Below, one piece after another: positions 34,012 through 44,691 of a stretch of DNA of 64,000 nucleotides (position 1 is the stretch's first letter; each line of letters begins with the position of its first letter). The DNA lies in assembly GCA_040437565.1 (NCBI GenBank), contig JBDOQK010000043.1:248001-312000 (forward strand). Direction: 5' to 3'. The notes beneath the pieces were generated by a model. That model searched no databases. It was not told where the DNA came from and saw only the letters and a program-made list of their open reading frames with translations. The translations under genes and the position numbers were made by a program. This stretch comes from Albugo candida. Taxonomy: Eukaryota > Oomycota > Peronosporomycetes > Albuginales.

Positions 34012-34775
34012 ACAAAATGAAATAATGGATTTTTGGTTGGTGTCAACAAACGCCGAGGGCTCCCTTTAAGAGTACGAATACGACCGAAATAGATGCTCAG
34101 ACCAGGATTAAGATTTATTTACAACGGAGTGAGCGAGGAGCCTGACGAGACAAAGAAGACATTTTCCATATCACCGATTACGATTCAGCTGCAACTTGAC
34201 CCGTTTTGTTCAGCTCGATTCAATGCTAGGATGAACCCGTGATCTATTATGGCAGAGGCATCTGATGTGGTAATTAGACCAGCGAAACTGATGGTGACGC
34301 AACGCTTCTTTCATGGTTTTGTCGAATAAAGGTCAAGCAAACAAACCCGATACCTCAACCACAACTTGTCATCACGATCGAATAATGACAGCCATTGAAT
34401 GATTGATCAACTTTTTAACACAGAAGCGGTTTCCTGGCGCACTGTTAGCGAAGAAGCGCCATATGATTCTGCGCCCATCTTATAGCTTGCCATTTCTGTC
34501 ATCCGACTTATATTTTGTGACGACATGATCAATACATTTAGGTAAAATGACTACTGAGGGTCTGGCCAGCAAAGCGCTTCAAAGCGAGCGAAATAGACGA
34601 ACATAACTGGCGTCTAGTCTATCAAGATCTACATACATGATTTGGCTATTGCGTCTCCGTACTCAGCAAACTACATCAATGAATTTCGTCGGGTACATTG
34701 ACGATATAATCGATTAATGATAACGTGCGAGCTACTCAATTTGCAATTACTCTCTCTCCTAAGTGCGTAGGTGCA
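34012..34775. other. Block DNA between SSP and CCG fragment, no gene seen
   Basis: Contains the second copy of the third fragment (34117-34281), followed by sequence shared with 42710-43110 and 15330-15470. In two other blocks this DNA leads into an elicitin gene. Here it leads instead to a CCG fragment, so a rearrangement joined two block ends near 34.65-34.75 kb. Confidence 0.4.
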
Positions 34776-35262
34776 TCAACCATTCTTGGCTTCATTGTTC
34801 AGATGCCTATGCATCTCATTTACGGATATAGGCCGCATTGAACTGTACAGGGCAACGGGGAATGTTTCAATCTTGTTCCACTCACAGCCACAATCAATTG
34901 TTTCTTGCGCTTCTACCTTTGCCCAGATGAAATTCTTTTCAGTCGATACCGCCAGGATATTCATTTTGAGAGCAAGACACAATAAGCATGCCTTATCAGG
35001 ATAACGAAACAACGCAATATCGTATCCGTTCATGGAGGGGTTCAAGTTGTCGGAAGAGCCTGCTCTGTCTCCGAGTGATTTTCTGGAACTGCTGGCCTCT
35101 TCGTTGGGACCCAGCAATGTTTGTTTCCCCTGTACAGTTCGGAAATACTCGTCTGCATTTTTGAAGCAGATACCATTGTTGACATAGGAAATCCTCATGC
35201 AGGCACGCTTGCTGGATTTTGTGATGCAATATGGTAGGTCTCGCTGAATCCCACTACTGTCG
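34776..35262 (-). CDS. CCG-class effector gene, partial (C-terminal part; CCG-3)
   Basis: The minus-strand frame is open from the gap edge at 35262 to a stop at 34776. It encodes the last part of a CCG protein. The end of module 4 (LPYCITKSSKRAC followed by YVNNGIC) aligns with LHHCITTPSKHIC and LPNEVC of CCG-2. A Ser-rich linker and module 5 follow (CLLCLALKMNILAVS, then CGCEW). The C-terminus has SMRPISVNEM, like SMRPIPANDL in CCG-1. The 5' two thirds would lie in or beyond the gap at 35263-35362. The internal ATG at 35198 is not the start. Nothing visible breaks the frame, so this may be an intact gene cut by the assembly, or a truncated copy. Confidence 0.65.
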
Positions 35263-35362
35263 NNNNNNNNNNNNNNNNNNNNNNNNNNNNNNNNNNNNNN
35301 NNNNNNNNNNNNNNNNNNNNNNNNNNNNNNNNNNNNNNNNNNNNNNNNNNNNNNNNNNNNNN
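35263..35362. other. 100-N assembly gap
   Basis: A run of exactly 100 N that cuts the CCG-3 gene. About 1.4 kb of coding sequence would be needed to complete a protein the length of its paralogues. Confidence 0.95.
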
Positions 35363-36330
35363 ACGATTTGTAAGTAGAAAACGCAGTTAGGGCTTACAGT
35401 ATCGTGAGAACTATCGGAAAGAACTCTTCTACCAGTCTTTTGAAAGAAACTTTACTGGATCCCAGTTTCAGGTAACATAATCCACACATTCCAATACAAA
35501 ATACGATTGCATGCAACATGTCAAAATGACGTTTTTATATTAACAGAAATGAGTCGGAGGACTGAAAACGCACTTCCTGCATCAAAGATGAAGAGATGTC
35601 GTTAGCTCATTCGCACCATTTCATTTTTTTTGGTGAATTTGCCTTGTACCATAGAATTAAATGTCCAGAAAAACGTTTGCTTATCATAAATCTAATATGT
35701 CTTCGTGGATTGCTTCCCAAACTGTCGACACTGTCAATTTGCTCGGGTCACAACGTGTGATAGAACTCAATATTTCTAATCTCTCGCACCTAAATTGTGT
35801 GATTGGATGAATGCTAATATTGAGCAATACACATATATCTCCAATCACAAACTCTCAATCCCTCAGACGTCTTTTTTGAACACTAAGGAAAGAAGATGCT
35901 TCATTTGGCTCAACACTTCCGTCCATGGAACGACTCGCAACAGCTTCAGTAGGCAGAACCATTTCCGGCACCATCGATTTCATCCTTCGATGATGTTGCA
36001 ATANNNNNNNNNNNNNNNNNNNNNNNNNNNNNNNNNNNNNNNNNNNNNNNNNNNNNNNNNNNNNNNNNNNNNNNNNNNNNNNNNNNNNNNNNNNNNNNNN
36101 NNNATCAGTCGAACGGTGATTACTGTTATGGACGGCGTATGGTCATTGTGACCCGATTCATGATGAAATGCCTTAGTTGCTTTCCAATCGCAAGCTGACA
36201 CCGTCGTTTATCATGTTTCCGCGCTAAAGCTCCCCTTTGGCCGAATGCAAGCGTCAAACCAATTGCAGCAATTGGTGCAATTTGTGGAGGACAAAGAGGC
36301 AATACTATAGGATATGTTGTTTCAACTGAA
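35363..36330 (+). pseudogene. Decayed gene X copy
   Basis: Resembles 2.82-4.39 kb and 27.0-28.28 kb. 35560-35620 parallels 2850-2910, and 35890-35990 parallels 27410-27510. After the gap at 36004-36103, the sequence at 36129-36330 matches the X 3' part, including a segment reading LVQFVEDKEAIL in one frame, comparable with LQEFVHIAENEHITL in the gene at 58075. The frame is broken. Confidence 0.5.
36004..36103. other. 100-N assembly gap
   Basis: A run of exactly 100 N inside a decayed gene X copy. Confidence 0.95.
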
Positions 36331-39060
36331 AAGTCATCCACGCGTGGAATTCTTTCTCATGCGCGCGTCAACTTTGTCAAAGTGCTGGGGGTTGCAAGCT
36401 TAACAACTTCTAAACTCTTTACCAAGGACAGGCGACCTAGGCGCAACTGCAAAGGACGCTATACTTTCAAGCCCCGACTGCATATCGTCATCAAGATGTT
36501 CGTGGTGGTCCGTTGAACATGAGCGAGATCGGAGCTTGATGCGCGTCTCCCCGTGTTCTCTCGAGCGAGAATAACGATTGCTTTTGGTTGCTTGGCTTTC
36601 ATGGACACCTTCGGTTTGAAATGGACTCCGAAGCCATGCTGCTTAGAAAAACGCGATGGATGCTGGTTCGCGGAGTAGTGGCTCGGCTCGAACGAGTAAC
36701 CGGCGTGCTTCGGACTGAAGGAATGCATCGTCAGTTCGAGGCTTTTCTGCTTTTTGTCAATCCAAATATGTCCAAATCGAGGAAGTAAGAGCTGGGAAGC
36801 ATCTATGTGGTGTCTGGCTATGAACTCTTGAAAGAATGGACGAGGGAACCGATCGTGCTTGCGTGGGAATGTGGTCTCTATCGCATGACGCATCACTCCT
36901 CCCACACCTTCCGTCAACTCTGGCTGGGAACACGAATGACATACAGAGAGAGCAACACATATGTTGCTGGTGGGTTTGCTCATATTCCGATTGACACAAG
37001 GCTTGATGACGTGTTCGGTGACCAAAACGGAATCTTCTTCAAAGCCTAGTCAAGGGAAGTAAACAGCTTGGCTCGAGAATGAAAGAGTTCAGACAACATT
37101 TTTATACGTTTGTAGAGCACGCGTATTCGATTCCTCTTTCGGTTGCTTGAACCTGGCTCAAAAGCGTAGGGATGATCAACAGCGTGAACGATAGCTTGCT
37201 GTCACGAGACAATTACACTTGCACGAGATCCAACTCTAGCAACTCGAAATGAAGGTGCCGTTGTTACAGTATTTTCGTCTCATATTTCTTTTATCATTCA
37301 TCTTTCGATTTCAAGTCTCAAGTGATGAACTCTAGACTATTTCGATGCACCAAAGTTGAAACAGAGTCGAAGACATTCATAAACATATTTCGAACGGTAC
37401 TAAAGTCTTAGTCCATCACACTGAGAAGTAACAATCAATACGCCACGGGGTCTGTAGTCCCGACATTGACCTTCGATGTTGTAGCATCTTTGTCATTGTA
37501 AAGATCGCTAGAGAACGCTCTAGGTGTTGAAGCACGACGACTGCTTCGTCCAATAATGAGCCGTCAGCAATTAGAAGCTCGCACACATTCAAAACAGCTA
37601 AAACAGCTGAAGAGGCTAAATTGAAGGAGCGTTGTCGGTCAAATGATTCGATTTGATAGGAAGTATTTAAACCAGCAGAACGGTACTCGGAATTTGTTTG
37701 AAAGCATTCTTCGCAACGACTTTTCTACCAGCACATTGCAGTGTACACTTGTTCGATTTCTTCCGCTCTTCACAAGGTTTGGGGAGTTTTCTACGGACGA
37801 AAGTTCGTGTTCACTGGAAATTGACTTGCAATATTAGAGCTCAAAAACAACAAGACGCGTTTCATCAGTACTTCCTGGAAAGAGTCCGAGATTGATTAAA
37901 TGTTCCCATCGTAATTCCGCTTTTACTTTTGATCGGCATCGTGTACGTTCAAAGGATCATTTAATGGTGAGCATAGAGAATTAGCAAATACGGCTTTGTT
38001 TCGTTCAAAAAGTGCGAAACTTACGAGCAATCAAAGAGGATCTTGCCAGTCCTTTTGTTTCCGCGTCGTATCTGTCTAAAGGGGTTGAATCAATCGATCT
38101 AATGCCCATACTCGAATGTGATGTACTCTACCAACCAATTCCTAAGTAAATTAGTGCTTTTGCGCTCCTCTTCGATCTCAAGCAAATCGGGAGATATTCA
38201 TGCTTCTTCTCTGTTGAACTGACTGGTTTGCTTCCAAGGTCGCTGCAAATATGGAGGGCTTGAAAACAAGTCTTTTGCGCTGCTATGTAATATGCTCCTC
38301 TGATAGAAATCTCATCGATCAATGCTTTCCAAATTTACCTAACAAAATAACCGGAATGTATTGGCGGGTGGCATGAGAATGACGCTTAGAATTACAACGA
38401 AATTCACATTTTGATACGGGAGCAATGGCTTTTCCTTGCTAAATAGTAAAGGGAATTTGTCTTCGGTTACGTTATCAGTCGAAAACGTTATCATAGACTT
38501 TGAGAAGCAATTGAAGCTGTTCGTGCTCATACGCTTTACATGTACACGTAATGAAGAGCCTATAGGGATTTATGAATAAGAAGATATCTTGTGTCCCTGC
38601 GGTAGTAATTGGAGAATGCACTCATTTCAAACGTCAAATATTCATTTATCCCTTCTAGATATATCAATAGGCTTGATCTCTATTTTGCACCCTATCAAAA
38701 GTTGTTTGAGGCGTCTGGATGTACACATGGCCATATTCACCCGATTATTGTCTCGTTGCTTCTCCCTTATCATAGATGGACGCATGTGTAGACTGAGTTA
38801 GTTCCTCTCTTTGATTGCATAGTAAGTACAGACCCGAAAAGGCTTGTATTCCAGCTTTGTTGAGGAGCATCTCGAGAGGACGTCAGGTCGTAAATAAGGC
38901 GATGAGTGTGTATTNNNNNNNNNNNNNNNNNNNNNNNNNNNNNNNNNNNNNNNNNNNNNNNNNNNNNNNNNNNNNNNNNNNNNNNNNNNNNNNNNNNNNN
39001 NNNNNNNNNNNNNNGTTGTAGCAAGTTAAGATTATGCCTGATATTGGAACAACATTCGGT
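36331..39060 (-). pseudogene. Decayed copy of the POL5/MYBBP1A-like gene
   Basis: The minus-strand frame at 36459-37025 retains part of the C-terminal half (FKPKVSMKAKQPKAIVILAR aligns with AKVPMKAKRIKTIITLAR). It also contains the RNMSKPTS phrase shared with the fragment at 1-300. Toward 38.8 kb, GAGGAGCATCTCGAGAGGACG matches the SSRDAARQ-coding part of the open gene in reverse. A gap at 38915-39014 and numerous frame changes interrupt it. Confidence 0.6.
38915..39014. other. 100-N assembly gap
   Basis: A run of exactly 100 N near the 5' end of a decayed POL5 copy. Confidence 0.95.
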
Positions 39061-39960
39061 GGTAATCACTGCAAAATATCGTCAAGCCATTGATGTGAGC
39101 CATCTTCGATACGAACGCCTGCTGTCATTGTAATGTTTTCGAATTGAGCCTGCTACTTTGAAGCAATCGGGGTATCTTGTGTATGATAAATCTCCCGCTG
39201 GATAGCGTGGAAAGCATCGTACCGAATGCAATTATCTCTGCTTTATAATTCGAGCTGACATTGTCGCACGTTCTTTTCTCCTACTGACTCGGAGTGAAAG
39301 TAAAATCAGTAAGAATCAGGTCGATTCTTCTGTCACAGTACCTATCATCGATGCGGTATCGTAAACAAGGAATGACGAGCTGAAGCTTGATGACAATCTG
39401 ATTCAAATCCTATGACATCGAAAGCTTGCATTATCGCTCATGTAATCACTATCCGCATGGATAGATCGTCAATCGGAGGATACCACATACTTTCATGTTG
39501 CACGATTGCAGCGCCCTAGTGCTTCCGGAGAATGTGAGGCTGTACGTGATTGAAGCTGAAATCAAAATGGCTCAGCGATCGCTATCTCTGCAGAATTCAT
39601 CGTTTTGAGCAATACCAGAGATTTGCCTCCCTTTAAATTGACTTTTTCTGCTTCTACACAAGTCCTCGAGCTGTCTCCTATGTGCGCTATTACATACAAC
39701 ATATGTGTGCAATGTAAGCATTAAATCATCGGCTGCGCACAAAGCACCTTATTTGTGTGCGCCTTGTGTGTCCATACTCATAAAGAATATTGAAAGTGCG
39801 AAGTGTACACATGTGAATATAACCATCTTGACATTTGGTCGAGGAAAGCGCAGCTCACTGGACGATTGTATCAAGTACTGTGTTAAACGTGCGTTTTCAT
39901 GGTAATAAAGCTGGAATCTAAAAAACGAAGGTTGCCAGTTTATCAAGTTATCGAGGTGGA
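39061..39960 (-). pseudogene. Decayed gene Y copy
   Basis: Minus-strand resemblance to 7.33-8.6 kb and 30.75-31.95 kb. The region near 39055-39130 is the counterpart of the C-terminal EQWLDD coding stretch, and 39660-39700 is the counterpart of the CGAGCTGTCTCGTAGGTGCGC region. No frame is kept. Confidence 0.4.
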
Positions 39961-41172
39961 CAACCTCCTCCCGAAGTGCTACACAACGTGTGTACAAACA
40001 TTCTTGTAGAAGAACCTGTTGCGAACTTAAAATTCCTTCGTCAAGGGGATTTCGAAACCGGGCGTGCAAGTTTTATCAAGGTTGCGACGCGATGATAAAT
40101 ATCATTCTATCATTATTCAGAATTCAACCTGGAGAAATAATGGAGACGCTTCGTTTCGAGACGTACTGTCTTGTCCTGTTGGAAGTATTCCACTCGTCTC
40201 CACCAACCGATTTGGGTCCTCTCACACGAACTTGATCCTGGCAGGAAGCAAGATAGGAGAGGTATGTCATCGAGGCGTGAGGGTCCACATATCTCCTCTT
40301 TATTTCTATCCCGACGAAACTTTGGAAAAGAGCTTCCCTCGTGAAGAAGAGTTGTCGTAGGTAAAACTTGTGACAAACTGACACTTTATGTCGCAAAATG
40401 CAGTGGGTAAGGTTACCAAAAAGTAAGGCGACGGAGGATAAGAGCAAAAATGAAATTGTAGCAGTATTTGCTTAATTTGTTTCATGCTCTTTGGCTTCTC
40501 GTCCACGCTTCTAGTCCTAGAGTTCGTTTCCTTGAGTGTGCTTGTTATTTGTCCTCTCAAAGACTTGTGAGAAAATGTATTATATCTTTCCAATGCATTC
40601 CAAGCTTCGCAAATTAAAGGGTAACAGCTTTCGTTAATCAATGACGATTCGTGAACGTGCGAACGACGCACAACTCAGCCGGGCTTTATATATTTCGGTG
40701 GTATGAGAGGTATGTCCGAACAGCTGACGATTTACTGTGAATGGCCAGACATTCTCGGCAATGAGTATCTTCAAAAGAATGAGGAATGATCAGACATTGT
40801 CGCGATGAGGCAATATATGACGGGATTTGCGCGCTTGGGATGATGCCGTTTGTGGCAGCAGAAATCACTGGAGCTTGCCTCGAACGAGCTTCGGCTTGTT
40901 TTGACAGAATATAACCAATACTTTAAATTGAAACTACGGAATGGTCGCTATCAAGGCGACAGAATCATCAAAAGTTGCCAATTGTCTATGGATGATCCGC
41001 TCGCTTGGGTATAAATTGTAAAAATTCGACAAAGGAAGATGATAATGATTAGAAACTGGCATCTTCCATCTCAAAAGGTTATCAAGTTCATATAAATACA
41101 GCGAAGCATGTACAGTCGTATCTGTTCATGGAAGATGACGCGGAAGACATCGTAAAATACCTAATCTCGATA
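39961..41172 (+). pseudogene. Decayed ASP copy, nearly full length
   Basis: The N-terminal half is recognisable at 40064-40360: HTNLILAGSKIGEV-x-HRGVRV followed by HIS, matching HMETIIVSGKTGEVGQRGLSVDIS of the intact gene. The second half is recognisable near 40930-41090 (GGTCGCTATCAAGG; GAAGATGATAATGA for KDDN; GGTTATCAAGTTC). Frame changes interrupt both. It converges on an SSP remnant. It is useful because it covers both lobes outside the intact gene. Confidence 0.6.
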
Positions 41173-42359
41173 TTAAATTGATGCTGAAAGATGAATTGAA
41201 GAGGGAACCGCGCATATAGCACGCAAGGGATGAGAAGTTGTCAAAGGAAAACAATATCGACAAGGCTGGGGGGACGAGAGATACGCACACACTGGAGGCT
41301 TTGAACGCGATGAGTTCTCTTCAAGTCTTGTACTTCGTCGACTCGTAAAACGCAACAAGCGAGTAATCTGACATACAATGTCTGATAAATTTCGATTCGA
41401 AGCTCCATAGTGAAGCACTTGATTTAGAGGTTCTTTGAGCTGTCGTACGCTTATGGTATGGCCCCACAAACACACAGAACACCAAGACTGATTGAGATCG
41501 AGCGCATGATCGGTGCGTGATCGCCAACCACATGCAAAAAGTGTCAGACGTTGTATGAGTAGCAACAGCGGTACTGAGNNNNNNNNNNNNNNNNNNNNNN
41601 NNNNNNNNNNNNNNNNNNNNNNNNNNNNNNNNNNNNNNNNNNNNNNNNNNNNNNNNNNNNNNNNNNNNNNNNNNNNNNGTTTTGACAGAATATAACCAAT
41701 ACTTTAAATTGAAACTACGGAATGGTCGCTATCAAGGCGACAGAATCATCAAAAGTTGCCAATTGTCTATGGATGATCCGCTCGCTTGGGTATAAATTGT
41801 AAAAATTCGACAAAGGAAGATGATAATGATTAGAAACTGGCATCTTCCATCTCAAAAGGTTATCAAGTTCATATAAATACAGCGAAGCATGTACAGTCGT
41901 ATCTGTTCATGGAAGATGACGCGGAAGACATCGTAAAATACCTAATCTCGATATTAAATTGATGCTGAAAGATGAATTGAAGAGGGAACCGCGCATATAG
42001 CACGCAAGGGATGAGAAGTTGTCAAAGGAAAACAATATCGACAAGGCTGGGGGGACGAGAGATACGCACACACTGGAGGCTTTGAACGCGATGAGTTCTC
42101 TTCAAGTCTTGTACTTCGTCGACTCGTAAAACGCAACAAGCGAGTAATCTGACATACAATGTCTGATAAATTTCGATTCGAAGCTCCATAGTGAAGCACT
42201 TGATTTAGAGGTTCTTTGAGCTGTCGTACGCTTATGGTATGGCCCCACAAACACACAGAACACCAAGACTGATTGAGATCGAGCGCATGATCGGTGCGTG
42301 ATCGCCAACCACATGCAAAAAGTGTCAGACGTTGTATGAGTAGCAACAGCGGTACTGAG
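40898..42359. repeat. Exact direct duplication around a 100-N gap (assembly artefact likely)
   Basis: Bases 40898-41578 recur at 41679-42359 at a constant offset of 781 with no difference noticed, on both sides of the 100-N gap at 41579-41678. The ASP 3' part and the SSP remnant are thereby counted twice. Confidence 0.85.
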
Positions 42360-42425
42360 CATCGATAGAAAGATCGGAATCGCCTTCACAATGAGACGAT
42401 ACTTTTCTGGTTTGTGTAATGTCAC
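42102..42425 (-). pseudogene. Decayed SSP copy
   Basis: The minus-strand frame starts near VKAIPIFLSMLSTAVATHT, matching the SSP signal peptide MKAIKTFLTILIPAVTTCT. It then changes frame; the continuation with LFACGW lies in the neighbouring frame (41954-42346). A partial twin lies at 41321-41578 because of the assembly duplication. The first part is cut off by the gap in that twin. Confidence 0.55.
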
Positions 42426-42499
42426 TCTAGAAGCTCTACTCGGGAGGGCGCGAGTAGGAACAAAACAAATACTGAAAGTCGGATTTACAAGTATTCACG

Positions 42500-43190
42500 T
42501 CAGAGTGAGTTAGGCGCCTGATGAGACAAAGAACGCATCATCCATATTACCGATTACAATTCAGCTGCAAGTTGACCCAGCATGATCAGCACGAATTGAT
42601 TGCTACAAAAAAATCAGGACTTATTGCGGTGGATGCATCAGATGTGATCATTAGATCAGGAAAATTAATTGGCGATCACTCCACTTTTGCAATAAGTGGC
42701 TTGATCTTGTAATCGTTTCTTTCATCATTTCTTTAACCTAAGAATTGTGCAAACACACTCAATACTTGCCCCAACTCTATCGTCACGACCCAAGATGACG
42801 GTCACTTGAAACTGATCAACTTTTTCAACTCCTTAGCGGTGTTCCCGCAAATTAGTGGGTGAGAAGAGTCACATGATCCATCGCCCATGCTGAAATAGAA
42901 TTTGGCTTTCAGCGAGAGCAGTTTAACGTCGACGTCTAATCCTTTCGAGTGACATTTATATCGTCATGTGTATATTATGACGACATGACCGGCGATGAGG
43001 AGTAGGCGCCAAACACTACTGAGCGCCAGTGTAGCAACCGATTCAAAGTGAACGAAACAGACGAACACAGTTTTCGTCTAGTATCTATCAAGATCACGTC
43101 GGACACATCAGCATCACTCAAAATTGACAATTTCAGATTTTAAAAGTGTTTGCCAGAAGCTTCTACGTTGCTATGTTTTGATCATTACTG
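42500..43190 (+). pseudogene. Third conserved block fragment and flank
   Basis: The best-preserved version of the third fragment: 42521-42712 encodes HHPYYRLQFSCKLTQHDQHE and then GLIAVDASDVIIRSGK, 63 codons in all. Conserved phrases across copies point to a former or short gene of unknown function, divergently placed about 100 bp from the SSP start. The remaining DNA to 43190 is shared with 34.3-34.65 kb and 15.3-15.5 kb and contains no gene. Confidence 0.35.
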
Positions 43191-43659
43191 CACTTTGAGA
43201 ATCAGTATACTGCATCTCCGTTCACAGCAACTCCAATGGCTTCAGCAATATATACAGGAGTAACAGAGAGCTTTGTCTTTAGAACACAAGCATGGTGACA
43301 GGTCGTGCCATTTCGATAAGGCGATAGGCTTGGCGACCACAAGAAAGTCACGGATTTCAAATAAAAAGAAAAAAGAGAAGAACGACATAATCTATTTTTA
43401 CGTGCACATTTGTAATAGTACAAAGGGCTCAGCTATCGGTAATGCATCGCGAATGAGAGAAGACGACGTTCATCAACTATCGATCGAATCACGTGTGCAA
43501 CACCATAGAGGAAGAACACGACGAAAGTTACTTTCGTTCACAGAATTACATACGGAGATTTGCATTGTAATGGTAAAGGGAGGAATCATATTCGAAACGG
43601 CTCGGCCTGACTTCTTATCGGATTAGTAGCGAGCTCACTTGCGACAGACCGGAACCATA

Positions 43660-43675
43660 TCTCATTCTTCAAATC
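43660..43675 (+). promoter_or_regulatory. Oomycete-type initiator of elicitin copy 3
   Basis: TCTCATTCTTCAAATC, identical to 16064-16079 and at the same distance before the ATG at 43726. Confidence 0.6.
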
Positions 43676-43725
43676 GACTCGATCTTCACAGCCATCTTCT
43701 GTACGAATTCGCTCTTTTATCACAA

Positions 43726-44415
43726 ATGAAGACTACTACTTTTTCCATCCTCTCTGCTACCCTTGCTTTGTACACTGCTGGACAAGATGCCCCAACGAAC
43801 GCGACCATAATGAACACTGCTTCCAACATGGATGACAATTCATCGAACAACATGAACACTCCTTCCAACAATATGCCCAACACCATGCCGAACAACAACA
43901 TGAAACCTGTGGCTAACAATGAGATGACGATTGTATCCCCCAGTCCAATGAACACTGATCGACCAATGTGCAATGACACTGTTACTAAAATGGCAATCAA
44001 ACAGTGGACAGATAAGAAATTGCTATTATCGTGTTCCAAAGCAGTGTCAATGCCCGTCAAAAGCATTGATGACATTGCAAAACTCTCCAATGAGAATCTG
44101 CTGAAAATGTGTTCATCTTCGGAATGCATCACACCATTCTCGGATATGGCATCATCAAGTGTCTACAAGAGCTGTGATGTCATGTATGATGGCAAAAAGC
44201 AAAATGTTGCCGTTGAAGCCCACAAGATTACCGGTTTGTGCAAAAAAGATGGTAAAGATGAGAAGCTCTCAGAAAGCACTGATGGTTCAGGCGATGCAGA
44301 ACCCAAAGGTGCTGTTGCTGATCCTACCGTTAAGGATGTAAAGTCTAGCGCCGTGTTACACTCATTCAGCGCAGCCTGTATCGCTGTTACTTTCTTCGTA
44401 CTGGCCTCGTACTAG
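43726..44415 (+). CDS. Elicitin-like secreted protein, probably GPI-anchored (copy 3)
   Basis: A 229-residue paralogue of the proteins at 16130 and 25824. It has a signal peptide (SILSATLALYTAG), an Asn/Met/Pro linker with its own unit count (NNMPNTMPNNNM), the six-cysteine elicitin-type domain, a stalk and a hydrophobic C-terminus (AACIAVTFFVLASY). Between the first two cysteines it reads TDKKLLL. It also differs from the other copies in the segment before the sixth cysteine (AHKITGLC instead of AGKMSDMC). It is the last accessory gene before the housekeeping island; ORC6 starts about 280 bp downstream on the same strand. Function is inferred as for the paralogues. Confidence 0.85.
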   Translation: MKTTTFSILSATLALYTAGQDAPTNATIMNTASNMDDNSSNNMNTPSNNMPNTMPNNNMKPVANNEMTIVSPSPMNTDRPMCNDTVTKMAIKQWTDKKLLLSCSKAVSMPVKSIDDIAKLSNENLLKMCSSSECITPFSDMASSSVYKSCDVMYDGKKQNVAVEAHKITGLCKKDGKDEKLSESTDGSGDAEPKGAVADPTVKDVKSSAVLHSFSAACIAVTFFVLASY

Positions 44416-44691
44416 GAGTAAAAGTATCGTTGTAGGCATTCATATATGATTTTGCATTCCTTCTGTCTTGGCACTTTGCTGCAGCACTTGGCATAAAAGT
44501 GATGTACGATATTTTTCCCTTTCCTTATCCTAGTCGTAGCAACAAGTCATCACGGTGATACCGCTCATTATACGATGTGGATCACTTGATACTATAGCCC
44601 AGGATAGCACCAATTCGAATGCGTAAAGTTAGCGTGTCATTCGCAATAAGACGAACACGGCCACCAACATATCATTTCGTGTGCATACTTC

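Larger units (their letters stand above)
32468..34281. repeat. Exact direct duplication around a 100-N gap (assembly artefact likely)
   Basis: Bases 32468-33324 recur at 33425-34281 at a constant offset of 957 with no difference noticed, separated by the 100-N gap at 33325-33424. The SSP gene is therefore present twice on paper (32788-33054 and 33745-34011) but probably once in the genome. Confidence 0.85.
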
